A stretch of 64,000 nt of DNA, taken from Lophius americanus (taxonomy: Eukaryota > Chordata > Actinopteri > Lophiiformes > Lophiidae). Position numbers and translations under genes: made by a program. Location of the stretch: contig JBBDHG010000043.1 of NCBI GenBank assembly GCA_037951165.1, positions 2,540,501 through 2,604,500 on the forward strand. Direction: 5' to 3'. The notes below the pieces were generated by a model. That model saw nothing but the letters and a program-made list of their open reading frames with translations. It had not been told where the DNA came from and did no database searches. Every line of letters starts with the position of its first letter. Positions within the stretch are counted from its first letter, which is position 1. Of the stretch, positions 53,453 to 64,000 are shown piece after piece.

Positions 53453-53482
<30 letters not shown>
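53453..53482. repeat. poly(T) tract
   Basis: About 30 T, possibly the inverted poly(A) tail of a retroelement, but no body was recognised next to it. Confidence 0.85.
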
Positions 53483-53485
<3 letters not shown>

Positions 53486-53696
53486 TATTTCTAAAGGGTT
53501 ATTTGATGCTCTCCAGGGAGACTTTGGGTCATATCATTTCTGTGAATGTTACTCTGACATAGACCACCAACTGATTCATTGTTGGAGACCAAATACAACT
53601 CTTCATGGAAATGGCATTCCCTAATGAGAGTGGCCTCTTTCAGCAGGGTAATGTGCCCTACTGTGAAAATGTCTCCTCAAACAAAAGAATGGTTTC

Positions 53697-54125
53697 TATC
53701 CATCTATCAATCCATCCCTCCATCTATCCATCCATCCATCTATTAATCCATCCATCCCTTCATCTATCAATCCATCCATCCATCCCTCCATCTATCCATC
53801 CATCCCTCCATCCATCTATTAATCCATCCATCCCTTCATCTATCAATCCATCCATCCATCCCTCCATCCATCCCGCTATCTAATCCCTTCATCTATTAAT
53901 CCATCCATCCCTCCAACCATCTATCTATCTATCTATCTATCTATACATCCATCCATCCCTCCATCCATCTATCTATCAATCCATCCATCCATCCCTCCAT
54001 CTATCAATCCATCCATCCCTCCATCCATCTTTCAATCTACCCATCCCTCCATCCATCCATGCCTTCATCCATCCCTCCATCCATCCCCCCATCTATCAAT
54101 CCATCCATCCCTTCATCCATCCATC
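53697..54125. repeat. ATCC/ATCT tetranucleotide microsatellite (~430 bp)
   Basis: Long array of (ATCC)n with ATCT and CCTC interruptions; an uninterrupted (ATCT)n run lies near 53922-53942. The plus-strand frames it opens (SIHPSIHPS type) are not genes. Confidence 0.95.
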
Positions 54126-54309
54126 GCCCATCCTCCGTGGCTGACAGTTACCACTGTGCTGTCCTCTTGTCAGAGCCAAAAACAAAGAGGCACAAGTGCC
54201 GACTGACTATAAATGATCACCTAACATATGAGAATACATTATGGTTGATTCTGTCTTTCATTCGATGGCCTCTTGAACATCTGAAGCATTATTGTGTCCG
54301 AGAAACTTG

Positions 54310-54500
54310 AATTCATCAGAGATTATTCATTAAAATCTTTATAGTCCGGGATATGTCATGTAAATCTATTTGATAATGGCGATATAATTTGGAGGCACTG
54401 CTCAGATAAATACAGCTTCCTGGCCACCCCATAAATGGTATGCAATAAACTGAGTCGCCAGGCACATGCTGACCTTTCGAGACATTTCTAACAACCCTGA
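54310..54500. promoter_or_regulatory. candidate conserved non-coding element A
   Basis: Repeat-free balanced sequence with homeodomain-type cores (TAATGG, ATAAATGG, GCAATAAA) around 54370-54450. Looks unlike the neighbouring microsatellite. Conservation is inferred by appearance only. Confidence 0.3.
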
Positions 54501-54779
54501 AAATACTAAGAAGGCCAGCATCTCTCTGAAGTACTCCCTTCCCTTTCAATCTCATTTCCCCCCCTACACATCTCCCTCATCTGCTGGAGAGAAGCTGAAG
54601 CACCACTTCCAGCCGGTGCTATTATTTGCTCCTTTCGGGGCCTGGCCCCTGAAGTACTGCACTCAGTTAGGACCTGTAATGTAGATTCCATTTCAGCAGC
54701 TATTAGGCCTCATCCGTTACAGCAGACCTGCTTGTTCGTTATTCCTCCAGTGCTCTCTCCGTCCTTCTCGCGTGGCCCA

Positions 54780-54796
54780 ACCCCCCCCCCCCCCCA
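54780..54796. repeat. poly(C) tract in a pyrimidine-rich block
   Basis: A run of ~17 C within 54720-55020, a C/T-rich stretch that opens a proline-rich but unsupported frame. Confidence 0.85.
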
Positions 54797-55019
54797 TCCC
54801 TTCTGTTTACACCGTCCCGCCACTCATCCTCTCACTCCTCCTCGCTACCTCCACACATCTGTCCCCCCCTATCCCATTCTGCTATCGCTCCGCTGCGCCT
54901 CTCATCTGACCAGCCCGGTTTCTCTCCCCCCTATCCCTCCATCCACTTCGCTGCTCCACTCACATCCACAGCCTTGCCCCCAGGGGAGCCCTGCAAACTG
55001 CTTATTCAACAATCGGCCG

Positions 55020-55240
55020 CCATAAAGATATGTAATGACATTTTCGGAGGCAAAGAGGCCTGTGTGGTTTTTAATTCATATTTAATGGCTGTCAGGCTAA
55101 ATAGCCCACTATCCTAAATGGGAGACAGGCTGCTGCTCTTCCACTTAAGACTGAGAGCCGTCTGCGTGGATATCTGCTGGCTGCCCAGGGCCGCCGCTGC
55201 TCCTGCTGCTGGCTTTTTCTGTTTCTACTCATTTTGGAAA
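55020..55240. promoter_or_regulatory. candidate conserved non-coding element B
   Basis: TTTTTAATTCATATTTAATGGC, then CTAAATAGCCCACTATCCT and GTGGATATCTGCTGGCTGCC form a repeat-free block with homeodomain- and MEF2-like cores. No frame fits a protein. Proposed on composition only. Confidence 0.35.
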
Positions 55241-56840
55241 ATTACTCCGAGTCCAGTACACAAGCTGACCGGAAGCAGAGCAAAACCTTGAGCAGGAATT
55301 ATCTTGTACCACGAAGAGGAGGGTAAAGCTTTTAAAGCTCCATAATGACTGGCAAGGGAGAATCAGTCCGATACTTCAAAAAAAAATTCTTTCCTTTAAA
55401 ATCCAGTAGTTTCAGGAAAACGTAATCACAAATGCACTGGTCTGTCTCATGGTTGTGTTATTATATATCATATGAGTGGACTGTTAGCAGGTCAACAAAG
55501 CATTTGAATAATGTAGCTGCTGGAGGTGAAGCTCAATTCATACAAACCCCATTGGCCAGTTTAATCTAAACGTTCAAGCAGGTTATGATCTGATTTGGTG
55601 CAAAATTAAAAAAAAGATTAAAGAAAGTAATAAATAAAACAATCAAATACATATAAAATAGAATAGAAAATACAGCATTGCTGTTTCCTTCTTCTATGTA
55701 GTGGAGCCTGAATCGGAAATCCTTTTTTTAAGTGCTGATTATTTATAAATTATTCCTAAAAGTCTGTCCAGGAAACTTACTTTGACTTCTCCTTTAAAAC
55801 TGCTCTGTCATTATTTGTTTGCACTTTGCTAAAACTGAAGGCTATTATTATGTCATAAAGTGATCTCATAATGGTTCAAGTAATTATTTTTTCTGTTGTT
55901 TTGTACCAGAAGTCAGGAGGATGCCTAATGTTCGATCTGGACTCCTGCCTGCGCCCGCAGATTCAGCTCCACCTCATGATAAACCTCTCTGAAAGTTATT
56001 TTTCTCTCTAAAGGAACTGGATTAATATATTTTTCTTATTTGGATGATCAATCTGACACTGGTTAGATTTTAGTTTTTTTAAGTTTCAATACATCTTTCA
56101 AATTTTTTAAACAGGTTTCAATTTTCACAGCAAAGCATGTTCTAATCTTTTTCTTTACTAATATTTAAGCCAGACCAGGTGTGGCTTTGGTTTCAAACTG
56201 TTGTTCCGTCTGCATGTCCATCATTTTGGTCTGCCTTGAAATGTAAAAACAACTTTTCAAAATACTGCGGGGATTTTCTGCACAGACATTAATTTTTCCG
56301 TCACTTTCCTCTACAGACACCAAAATGTTGACGTTTGTATTTCTGAGAGGAATAGCTCAAATACTAGCCATTAGCATTATTGTGTCCACACATGAATGCG
56401 ATGAATTGCGACCCCTCAAGCGATCACCTGATTTTCATGGAAGAATATCAACATTTGTTTGGAATAATATTTACATCAGCCTCTAAATAATCTCATCATC
56501 ATTTTTGAATTGTGTTTTATGCTAATGAGAGTATGATCCTCCGTTTTTTGTTCTCAAAATTCAAAAAATGTCTCAAGAAACAAAATAGTTATGCAGAAAC
56601 AACTAATTTATCATATTATTCTTTATTGGTGTTTAGAGGCAAAGCATTTCTTTATCGCCTTTCTGCCGCTTCTGCCTAAAAACATGAAAAGATCTCTCTA
56701 TTGTCAGCGTTCAGTCCATCAGTGCAAGGCTTCCGTGTAATATGTTGAAGAGGACCGGTTCCCTCTGGAAATATAAAGAGCTTTTGTAGGCTTAAAAATA
56801 CATTCCAAACGATACCTCAACATTTTACAAACTGCACCTT
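55241..56840. other. intergenic stretch, nothing recognised
   Basis: AT-rich sequence with no exons, no clear repeats and no long open frames. Confidence 0.55.
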
Positions 56841-56844
56841 TAAA

Positions 56845-57045
56845 TTGGGGGAGGCACAATGGCACATGCGTGGATTCTCTATAAGTAGCGGCAGCTTCAT
56901 CCCACAGACCAAAACCTTACAATTTGGCTCAAATGGTGATTATGAATGGCGACATGTCGAGGGGGAGCCCCGCCCACTGCCACTGTCAGGGCTCCAGCCT
57001 TCCTGTTACACTGAAGATAATAAGTGGCGATAGAAAATGGATGGA
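56845..57045 (+). repeat. fish SINE-like repeat with head and tail
   Basis: The head GGGGGAGGCACAATGGCACA resembles the GGGCGGCACGGTGGCGCA start of a common fish repeat. The tail TAAGTGGCGATAGAAAATGG-ATGGATG resembles its end. The middle (CATCCCACAGACCAAAACC, GGGCTCCAGCC) is shortened. Confidence 0.5.
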
Positions 57046-57469
57046 TGTGCCTAAATTCAACTCCTCAGAGCAACTGACATGTCAGTTTTTCCAGCAACAA
57101 GATGAGGAAAGGTTCTTGTGTATTTTCCTGTCATTGCTCTACAGGCTGTGAGCTCAGTCGATGCTCGCTGCTCACCTCTGACCAGATGAGAGCTCAGAGG
57201 TTTTAGAGGTTGGACTGGAGTGTCTACCATGATCGGCTGGAAAATGTGAGTGAGAATTGATCTTGCCCCACTTAAGAGTTACTCTTAAGCCAAGCAGCAA
57301 TGCAGATTGTTGAGGTGAAAATACAGATGGGCAGTATGAAGGCTGCTTAGAAGTACAGAGGATAGCTAAATTGTAGTTATTACATAGTAATTAAAGCATT
57401 TGCTTATATATACATCATATACATATTTTTGCGGAAAATTGTTAAGAATTAAGTGACAGCCTTCTCATT

Positions 57470-58060
57470 TGGGATGACGTGAGAGTAATTATCATGGTAA
57501 AACAGCAGAAGATTGCTTGATTGGGCTCAATCACATGCAATAATGCAATCATGTTCATGAAATAGCCATTGATTGAGTGTTAGTTTAAGTTAATTCCAGG
57601 CAAAATACTCCTGGTAGAATTTACTCAGCCTTTATAAAACATCTCCAGAGCCCTTGTTCTATATTAGGTATCTAAATATAGAGTACGGACATAATGGCCA
57701 GTACACAATCTGCTTCCATCCCAGCCAGCAACTGACCGGTGGAGGAAGCAGCATGACCAGCAGCATTAAGTCATCGTGAGGAAACAAAAGAGCCGGGGGT
57801 TGGGCAAAGCAGGATCATCACTACTACAAAATATTGATGCCCCCGCCGGCTCGTAGCATTTTTTTCTGAGTGGGGTCCAGGCGCTGAAATGTAAATAAAT
57901 CTATCAGGGCAAGGAGCTGGAGGCTCCAGTTACCACTCCTAACAATCAAGAGGCTTTTCATGCCGCCCTGGAGGGCCATTCCTGTAACGCTAGCACACTG
58001 GAGAGAGTCACAAATCATCATCTCTGCTCCACTCGCCCTGCAGCGAGTTTCTCTCTCCTC
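57470..58060. promoter_or_regulatory. candidate conserved non-coding element C
   Basis: Repeat-free block with several homeodomain/PBX-type motifs: GGGATGACGTGAGAG, TAATTATCATGG, CACATGCAATAATGCAATCAT (split CAAT/OCT-like), GTTAATTCC, and AATATTGATGCCCCC, CAATCAAGAGG. No protein frame is convincing. Inference only. Confidence 0.35.
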
Positions 58061-58454
58061 CTCCCGTGTCCCCCCCTCAAGGACTCTGGTTTGGGACTGT
58101 TTTTTGCTCCCCTCCATTTTTCTCTTTCGCCCACGCATACAAACAGCGCTGTCCTCCACTCCCAACTCTCCCCTCAGCGTTTTCTCTTTCCAGCACCTTC
58201 CTTTTATTCTTAATACGCTTCATGAAGATCCCGGCAGGTTTGATGCCCCCCCACAGCTTTGTCTTTATAGACCCACTCCTACTCCTCACAGATCCTCAAC
58301 TCTTTTCCGTGAAGCTCACATTAAAATGCACTTATAGATGTAGCAGAAATGAAAGCAAAAATGAACTAATCTGGTGAAAAGAACTGTATTCTGTTTATCC
58401 GAGTAATGTATTTTTGCATGATCCCTGATTTAAACTTGGGAAACACTGATGTTT

Positions 58455-58745
58455 CCGACAGGACAGGTGTATCCCTCAAAAGGACCCCAGTCCTCTGCGT
58501 TGTACAAGCAATCCCCCTGATGGAACTCCTAACATTAAATAAGACTCGAACAGTCCATATTGACTGAGCTGAAAAAACATGAACCATTTCCTTTTGTCAA
58601 CTCATATTCAGACACAACAGGATTTTTGTTTGGAGACTTTCAAAGGAAAGCTCCCATTTGTGTTGGAAATGTAGAACCAAATATTCCAAAAATCAATCCA
58701 ATCCTTCCTCACATTAAGGTCTATGTTGGTATAAAATAAGAAATG
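58455..58745 (+). repeat. unnamed dispersed repeat, copy 2
   Basis: ACAGGTGTATCCCTCAAAAG, TTGTACAAGCAATCCCCCTG, AAAATCAATCCAATCCTTCC and GGTCTATGTTGGTATAAAAT match 40415-40775 and, inverted, 62690-62790. Confidence 0.6.
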
Positions 58746-58842
58746 GGTGAATGAAATAGATTTTGAATTATCGGGCGACAATGAGTTCCACTTTTAGGGA
58801 GTATAATTAGGAAAAACAATATCCACAAATGATATGTATGGT

Positions 58843-58880
58843 ATATGTATATATATATATTATATATGTAAAATATATAA
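58843..58880. repeat. AT dinucleotide-rich microsatellite
   Basis: TATATATATATATTATATATG-type run. Confidence 0.8.
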
Positions 58881-60059
58881 CACATAATAAGCAGGACAAT
58901 TTATTTATGACTGGGGTACACAACTTACACAACCCTGAAAGTGTTCTGTAAGTGAATAAAGATTGAGAATCCCTGGTCCAAAGGTCTAGAATGTTCATTG
59001 TTGCTCGGCAACATCTATCCGTGTGATACTGATGTAATCTCCCAGATTATAAAACCTGATATTAATTGGGGTGGTCCTCACAAGTATTGGGGCAGGTCGG
59101 GAGGTTAGAACCAGATTTTTTTAAATCCCAAACATTACCAGGTGAACAAGAGAGCTAGGATTCCTCTTCCAGGACAGACTGACATGGAGAAGATGTGTCC
59201 ATGTGTTCCGAAAGATCAAATTAGCAAAATCAAGATTAGAAAAATGCCTGATATACTGTAAAACACAGTATATGATAAACCTGATTGAGAGGAACATTAA
59301 GTTTCAGAGAAAGCCAAATTACCCCATAAAGATAATAATCAATAATTAATTTAATTCATACAACCTTTATTTTAACATGTAAAATATATTTTGCTTGAGG
59401 CCTCATTTACAACACAGCCCAGTCTAAAACAATTAAGTTAAAGAACCTTGACATTAAGAAAGAAAAGAGAGAGAGAGTTCAGGTAAAAAATTGCAATAAA
59501 AATGGAAATAGAAACTAGTCAAGATAATAAAATGGTTAGAAAAAAAGGACAGTAATTGAATTAAGCAGCTTGAAGTGAGATAAAATGAGAACAAACCAAG
59601 TGTTTTTTAATAATAAAATCATGCTTTCTGTGTGTAGGATGAAAGTGAATAAAGTTCTTTATCCCTAATGGATTAGCACATTTTGGTCATTGTTAATAAG
59701 AAAATGAAAATGGTGTACAAAAACCACATATACGGTATCATTTGCAGATAAGTGGAGGGCATATTCAGAGGATCATCCATCAACTCAACCCACACACCAC
59801 CATATTCCAGTGTCAGCTGTTAAGACTGGGCTGTTTACGTCACATTGTTCTTTTGTGGCACAGAGAAATGAACTTGCTGTTAAATACAGCGAGCACTTTT
59901 GAGAAGGATTCACAAGGCCGGGCTGAAATGGTGCATGTAGATGAGGGAGAGACGGTTTTGTTCAGAGGAGAGAAAGGAGGTTTTGCAGTACATTGCATCA
60001 ACAGCCTCACAAGCAAAACGCACGAAAATAATCTTTGCATTTTAAGTCTTATTTTCCTG

Positions 60060-60275
60060 CCGATTTAACCCTTTAGTGTCCTGCCCAACTGTTTGGTCGA
60101 GAACATTTGGAGTCTCTGGAAAAATGTGTGCTACATGACTGAACCTGTTTAGCAGCTGGGGATGATGAAGAATAAGGGGACCAAGTATAGAGCCCTGGGG
60201 GACACCACATGTCAAAGGGGCAACTGAGGAGGAGCCGTAAACCACGGCTATTGATAAAATCCTGTTTCACAAATC
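60060..60275 (-). mobile_element. LINE reverse-transcriptase fragment
   Basis: On the minus strand one frame reads SSSVAPLTCGVPQGSILGPL, which carries the GVPQGSxLGP motif of non-LTR reverse transcriptases (L2/CR1/Rex group in fish). The expected continuation toward the YADD catalytic box is missing or frame-shifted. Pseudogene fragment. Confidence 0.75.
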
Positions 60276-61179
60276 TTTTGGCATATTTAAGTATTTGAAG
60301 ACTTACAGAACAGAATACTTGACTTGCAACTTGATTTAGTAAAAAAAAAAAGTTTAATAAGGGTCAAACAGTTTTTCTAAAAACATGCTTTACCAAAAGG
60401 TTGAGCTTATTGACTTAAAATTGACTGTTTTCCATTGAATACAAAATTTGGTCATTTAAGATTTTATAAATCTGTATTTTATGACTTCATATGAATTTCT
60501 GTGATAAATTCATAATCAATAAATGTAATGATGTGTATATATTATATGTCTTTTTACTGCTCAAACTATGCTTCACCAAATGATTTGTCATTTGGGGAAG
60601 CATTTTGTGACAAATTTAAGTATATAAGATATCAAATGAATAAGTATCCAAATTAAATAAAATATGCAAAGAAAGGATTTTGCACACTTTTTTTCTTGAC
60701 AAGGACATTAAAGGGTTTTAAGCGTTATGAAGACATAGATGTTGAATGCGGAGGCCTTCTTATCTACAGCCTTCACCATTCATCTACATGTGAAGCTCCT
60801 CCATGCTGAGGGATGATAATATCGTCTTCCTCTGATCAATGATGGCCCGAGCCATTGATCGGGTCATTGATTTGTCTGGCTGAGGCTCTAGGACTTTTCT
60901 GTTCAACTCCTGACCCGTAGAGTGTGGTCGGGTTCATAGGTCACGGCCACAGTCTGGACTGATACCGCCAGAGGTTAATATGGACCACGCAAACATGAAA
61001 ACTTGACACTCGCAGAGATTAGACATGTCACTAATTGATCCCTTATCTAGAAATCAAAAAAAGATCCGTAATACGTTGTCCATTTCAGCAAATATTGGTT
61101 CTGTCGCTTGAGTAAACAATTACTTCAGATTTTATTGTAATTTCAAAGCACTCATTATCTTGTTTATCCTTTTTTTGCA

Positions 61180-61330
61180 GAGCCTGCAGCCTGACAGGAT
61201 TCATATTAGTATTCAAATTCAATTAAACCAGGTGATTTTTCCATGTTGATCAAGAACCTGAGGGAAATGTTGACAGAGGTGATCTCCTGCTTCCTGCTCG
61301 GGGTAATAATTTCACTCTCATGCGGAGCAC
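61180..61330. promoter_or_regulatory. candidate conserved non-coding element D
   Basis: CATATTAGTATTCAAATTCAATT, CAGGTGATTTTTCCATG and GGGTAATAATTTCACTC lie in a repeat-free block with homeodomain and E-box-like cores. Inference only. Confidence 0.25.
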
Positions 61331-61334
61331 AATT

Positions 61335-61630
61335 ACCCCCGCCAAGGAGTTTATGTTTTCCTTTTCTTATTTCTTGGTTCCCGTTGGCAGGATTGCAAGA
61401 ACTACTGGAGAGGTGGTGGAAGAAGGGTGAAGTGTCAAAAAGAACCGTGGAGTTTTTTTTATGGAAGTAAGATTACAGAAAAAAAAAATCGTTCAAATTG
61501 ATGAATATATTTTGATATTTTCCCTAATCATTCAAAAACTACAGAACTAATTTTCCACGAGACTTTGTGGAAGAGGTGGAACATGAGTGAGGGGAAAAAA
61601 GAACCCACAAGATTTTTGAGTTTTCTTTCA
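61335..61630 (+). repeat. interspersed repeat (CCCGCCAAGGAG...GGCAGGATT type)
   Basis: CCCCGCCAAGGAGTTTATG, GTTGGCAGGATTGCAAGAAC and TTTTCCACGAGACTTTGTGG, GAGGTGGAACATGAGTG follow a repeat I recognise from many fish genomes. Non-coding, class uncertain. Confidence 0.5.
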
Positions 61631-62053
61631 TGAACTTAAGTATGATTTCTAGTGTTTTTCTTTCCACTAGTTGGGTTCGTTGTGTTCTGCTCCTTATTTC
61701 TATTTTAAAACTTATCCATCTTTTCTCCACTGATTCTTTACTTGGTTGTCTTTTCTTGCCCCGATTTAACATCCTGTTGCCTGCACCATCTGATAGTATT
61801 TTACATAAATAGTAACCTTTGGTTGCCCTTTCGCTCACAGGACAGCAGCATTTTGAGTCCCTGATAAAGAAAACTCTTGAAGACACGACCGTTACCATCA
61901 CTGTGTCAACTGGCAAAACAGAATTATTGTTTAAACTGTCACAACACAGCCCTCTTTTGCACCTGTGTGTTATTTTTCCGTCCTGACAGCCACGTTTGGA
62001 CAGAACCTAAAAAACAGTGGTGGACTGTTTTGTTTGCATAGAGGTGCATGTTT

Positions 62054-62097
62054 GTTACTCCTTTTTGTTAATTATGGAATTAACAAAAGGGAGTAAC
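62054..62097. repeat. 20-bp inverted repeat (hairpin)
   Basis: Arms GTTACTCCTTTTTGTTAATT (62054-62073) and its inverse complement with one mismatch (62078-62097) around the loop ATGG. Confidence 0.85.
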
Positions 62098-62269
62098 CTG
62101 ACCTGAGATGCACACTACAGTGTTTCTGTGGATTTGTGAGTCCAATATAATAAAATCCTCAACTTTTCAGGGTTAAATCCCAAAATATCCCCGTAAATCT
62201 AGATTACAGTAGCCGCAGATCCTTTGTGTTAATGGTATAACTCAAAAACTGTTTCATGGATCATTTTCA

Positions 62270-62790
62270 AAATTTTGACCCCTTATAGACCTAAGTGCGA
62301 GGAAGAACTGGATTGATTTAAGAAGTGGTCAGAAGAAAATTCCGACATTTGGGGACGATTTATCTCCTAATGGTTTCGGGTAATAATTTCTCAACAGTTG
62401 ATCGTATGAATCAATTTGAGACGCTCTAGTTTGTATGTATATCTAACTTTACTCTATTAGTTCATATTTAACTGATTAGAGGGAGCTTTTCTAGAAATAA
62501 GACTGTTTTCCGTACATAACTTCCTATCTGTTGGTCCAATTTGGTGCATTTGAATGGACTCAAGGAAATGTAACTATATACCATATTCTGTTCTAATAGT
62601 TCATATTTTACTCATTAAGGGGAGCTTTTTAAAAAAAGAATTCTGATTTTCAGATATAAATGCTGAACCATTGGTCCAATTTAATAAAAACTTTCATTAA
62701 TTTTGAGGAGTCCAATCAGGGGGATTGCTTGTACAGCGCAGTAGGTTGGGGGCTTTGGGGGATATACCCTTGCTGACGACTTCATAGGGC
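62270..62790 (-). repeat. unnamed dispersed repeat, copy 3 (inverted) with internal tandem duplication
   Basis: The minus strand shows TGTACAAGCAATCCCCCTGA as at 58495. An approximately 130-base piece appears twice inside: TAGTTCATATTTAACTGATT...TTGGTCCAATTT near 62459-62552 and TAGTTCATATTTTACTCATT...TTGGTCCAATTT near 62599-62680. Non-coding. Confidence 0.55.
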
Positions 62791-62992
62791 CTCAACTTTA
62801 CAATGTTGAAGTAAAAATAGACTTTTTTCAAATGCAAGACTTTTCCCTTTTTAGCTAAACCATTTTATGCAAACTTGCCTTAAGTGTGTATTTTTCTCCC
62901 TCTCTCACATTTCCTGATGTGCAGCTTTGATTCATATATAAAATATTTATATTCCCGTTTCCCCCCCCCCCCAGAAAGATTCCTTCTTGTGT

Positions 62993-63028
62993 TTTTCACT
63001 GCTTATTCCGGTGAATAAGCAGTGAAAA
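62993..63028. repeat. perfect 16-bp inverted repeat (hairpin)
   Basis: Arms TTTTCACTGCTTATTC (62993-63008) and GAATAAGCAGTGAAAA (63013-63028) with loop CGGT. It lies just after a poly(C) run (62961-62972). Confidence 0.9.
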
Positions 63029-63414
63029 TCTGTCTGCCTTTTTGGACATTGCCTACTTCTAACTTGGACTAGATAGCCAAAACTTCTGTGTTTAAAGTTC
63101 ATTGCAAAACATTTTCAAGTAGATTATCAACCCCAAAAAAATGTAATTTTACCACACTCTGATTCACATGCTGTTCAGTGTTGGACTTAATTGACAGAGT
63201 TGATCTCATTAGTGTTAATCCGTCTCTGCTGAAATGTAATAAAGTTCCACCCACATAGAGAATAAAGGTGGAGAAAATTAGGGTGTCATCTTGAGCCACA
63301 GACTGCTGGTCAGACTGCTTAAATAATGAGGAGCCCATTACTTGCGCTACAGCCAATCTGTCTGCCACTGCATACTCCATTTGTACTGATCTGCTGGCGG
63401 AGACGGGTAGCTGG

Positions 63415-63520
63415 ATAATAATAAATAATAATACATTTTATTTATAACCCACTTTACATTTGGATCAAATCTCAAAATGCTACCAGGTAAATGCGGGTAA
63501 AAGCATCAATAAAAAAAACA
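63415..63520 (+). repeat. LINE-tail-like repeat (pair of 39571-39700)
   Basis: TAATAATACATTTTATTTATAACC and CACTTTACATTTGGATCAAA repeat the unit at 39571-39700 with minor differences. Confidence 0.6.
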
Positions 63521-63854
63521 AAAAAACAAAAATATGACTATAAGCAGCAGCGTTAATTCAAAGTTATAGGTTCTGCTTTAAAAGGAAAGTTATAAGTCCT
63601 TTTTTCAAAGACGAGGCGGTTTGAGTGGGTAGAACTGGTGGGTAGAGGGATTGTGTTGAGGATTGTGTTGAGGTCAGTGGGGTGAGTAGTTCTTTCATGC
63701 TGAGGTATTGTCAATATGAAACAGAGTTACATAGCTTTCATTTAAGAAATGTTGCCAAAGTGATTGCGTTCTTAACCAATTATGATGCTGAGAATTTGGT
63801 ACATGCTTTTAATACCAGAAGGTTGGCCTAAAGTAATGCACTGTTCTACCAAAA

Positions 63855-64000
63855 AGGCTGATTCCGAGACTGAAGCTAGTTCAAAACGCTGCCACCAGAC
63901 TTTTAACAACGATATGAGAAGAGAGAGCACAATATTCCTGTTTTAGCTCCACTGCTCTGGCTCCCCGTTTCATTTAAAAATTATTTTAAGGTTATTTTAT
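63855..64000 (+). mobile_element. LINE (L2-like) C-terminal fragment, runs off the window
   Basis: One plus frame gives LVQNAATRLLT, and after a frameshift NIPVLAPLLWLPVSFKNYFKV, matching the LVQNAAARLLT...HITPVLASLHWLPV signature of fish L2/CR1-type reverse transcriptases. A stop and frameshift at ~63917-63930 show it is dead. Confidence 0.75.

Noticed and set aside
53605..53883. SIHPSIHPS-type frames in the ATCC array
   Set aside because: Microsatellite translation.

Overview
The window is vertebrate nuclear DNA from a ray-finned (teleost) fish. The exons are small with GT-AG introns. The proteins are vertebrate orthologues, and one gene belongs to the fish type-4 antifreeze/apolipoprotein family. 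The non-genic sequence is full of degenerate fish repeats: Tc1-like and hAT-like DNA elements, LINE fragments, SINE-like sequence, microsatellites and two minisatellites. Nothing bacterial or organellar is seen.

Layout. (1) 1-7742, minus strand: the first nine coding exons of otud7b (Cezanne, an OTU-family deubiquitinase). They encode residues 1-398 with the UBA region, catalytic Cys188 and His350; the C-terminal half lies beyond base 1. The start exon has a 5' UTR to 7867. A probable non-coding first exon and a CCAAT-rich promoter lie at about 31026-31400, which makes a ~23 kb first intron full of transposon remnants. (2) 31569-34986, minus strand: complete six-exon rbm8a (Y14, exon junction complex), 175 residues. 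Its poly(A) signal sits only ~200-400 bp from the otud7b promoter, so the two genes are in tight head-to-tail order. (3) 35100-43500: intergenic sequence with repeat remnants, a 23-bp minisatellite (38147-39182), a LINE endonuclease fragment (about 39880-40325) and a 21-bp minisatellite (42370-43310) whose unit is a multiple of three and so makes spurious long reading frames. (4) 43636-46369, plus strand: a complete secreted type-4 antifreeze protein/apolipoprotein-like gene of 154 residues with four exons, a TATA-like box and a nuclear-receptor (HNF4-type) site. (5) 46430-64000: no protein gene recognised. It holds an ATCC tetranucleotide array, Tc1-like and LINE remnants, and several compositionally distinctive blocks that look like conserved non-coding elements, perhaps for a gene outside the window.

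How the parts work together: Y14 is a core mRNA-binding factor, OTUD7B trims Lys11-linked ubiquitin, and the apolipoprotein-like gene is probably liver-expressed and secreted. I see no functional coupling among them beyond proximity. I found no convincing new biological system. The items most worth checking are a 28-bp palindrome carrying two RFX X-box-like sites in the apolipoprotein-like gene, minimal upstream reading frames in the otud7b leader, a hAT-like element with flanking direct repeats, a MITE-like inverted repeat inside otud7b, and a multi-copy repeat family I cannot name.
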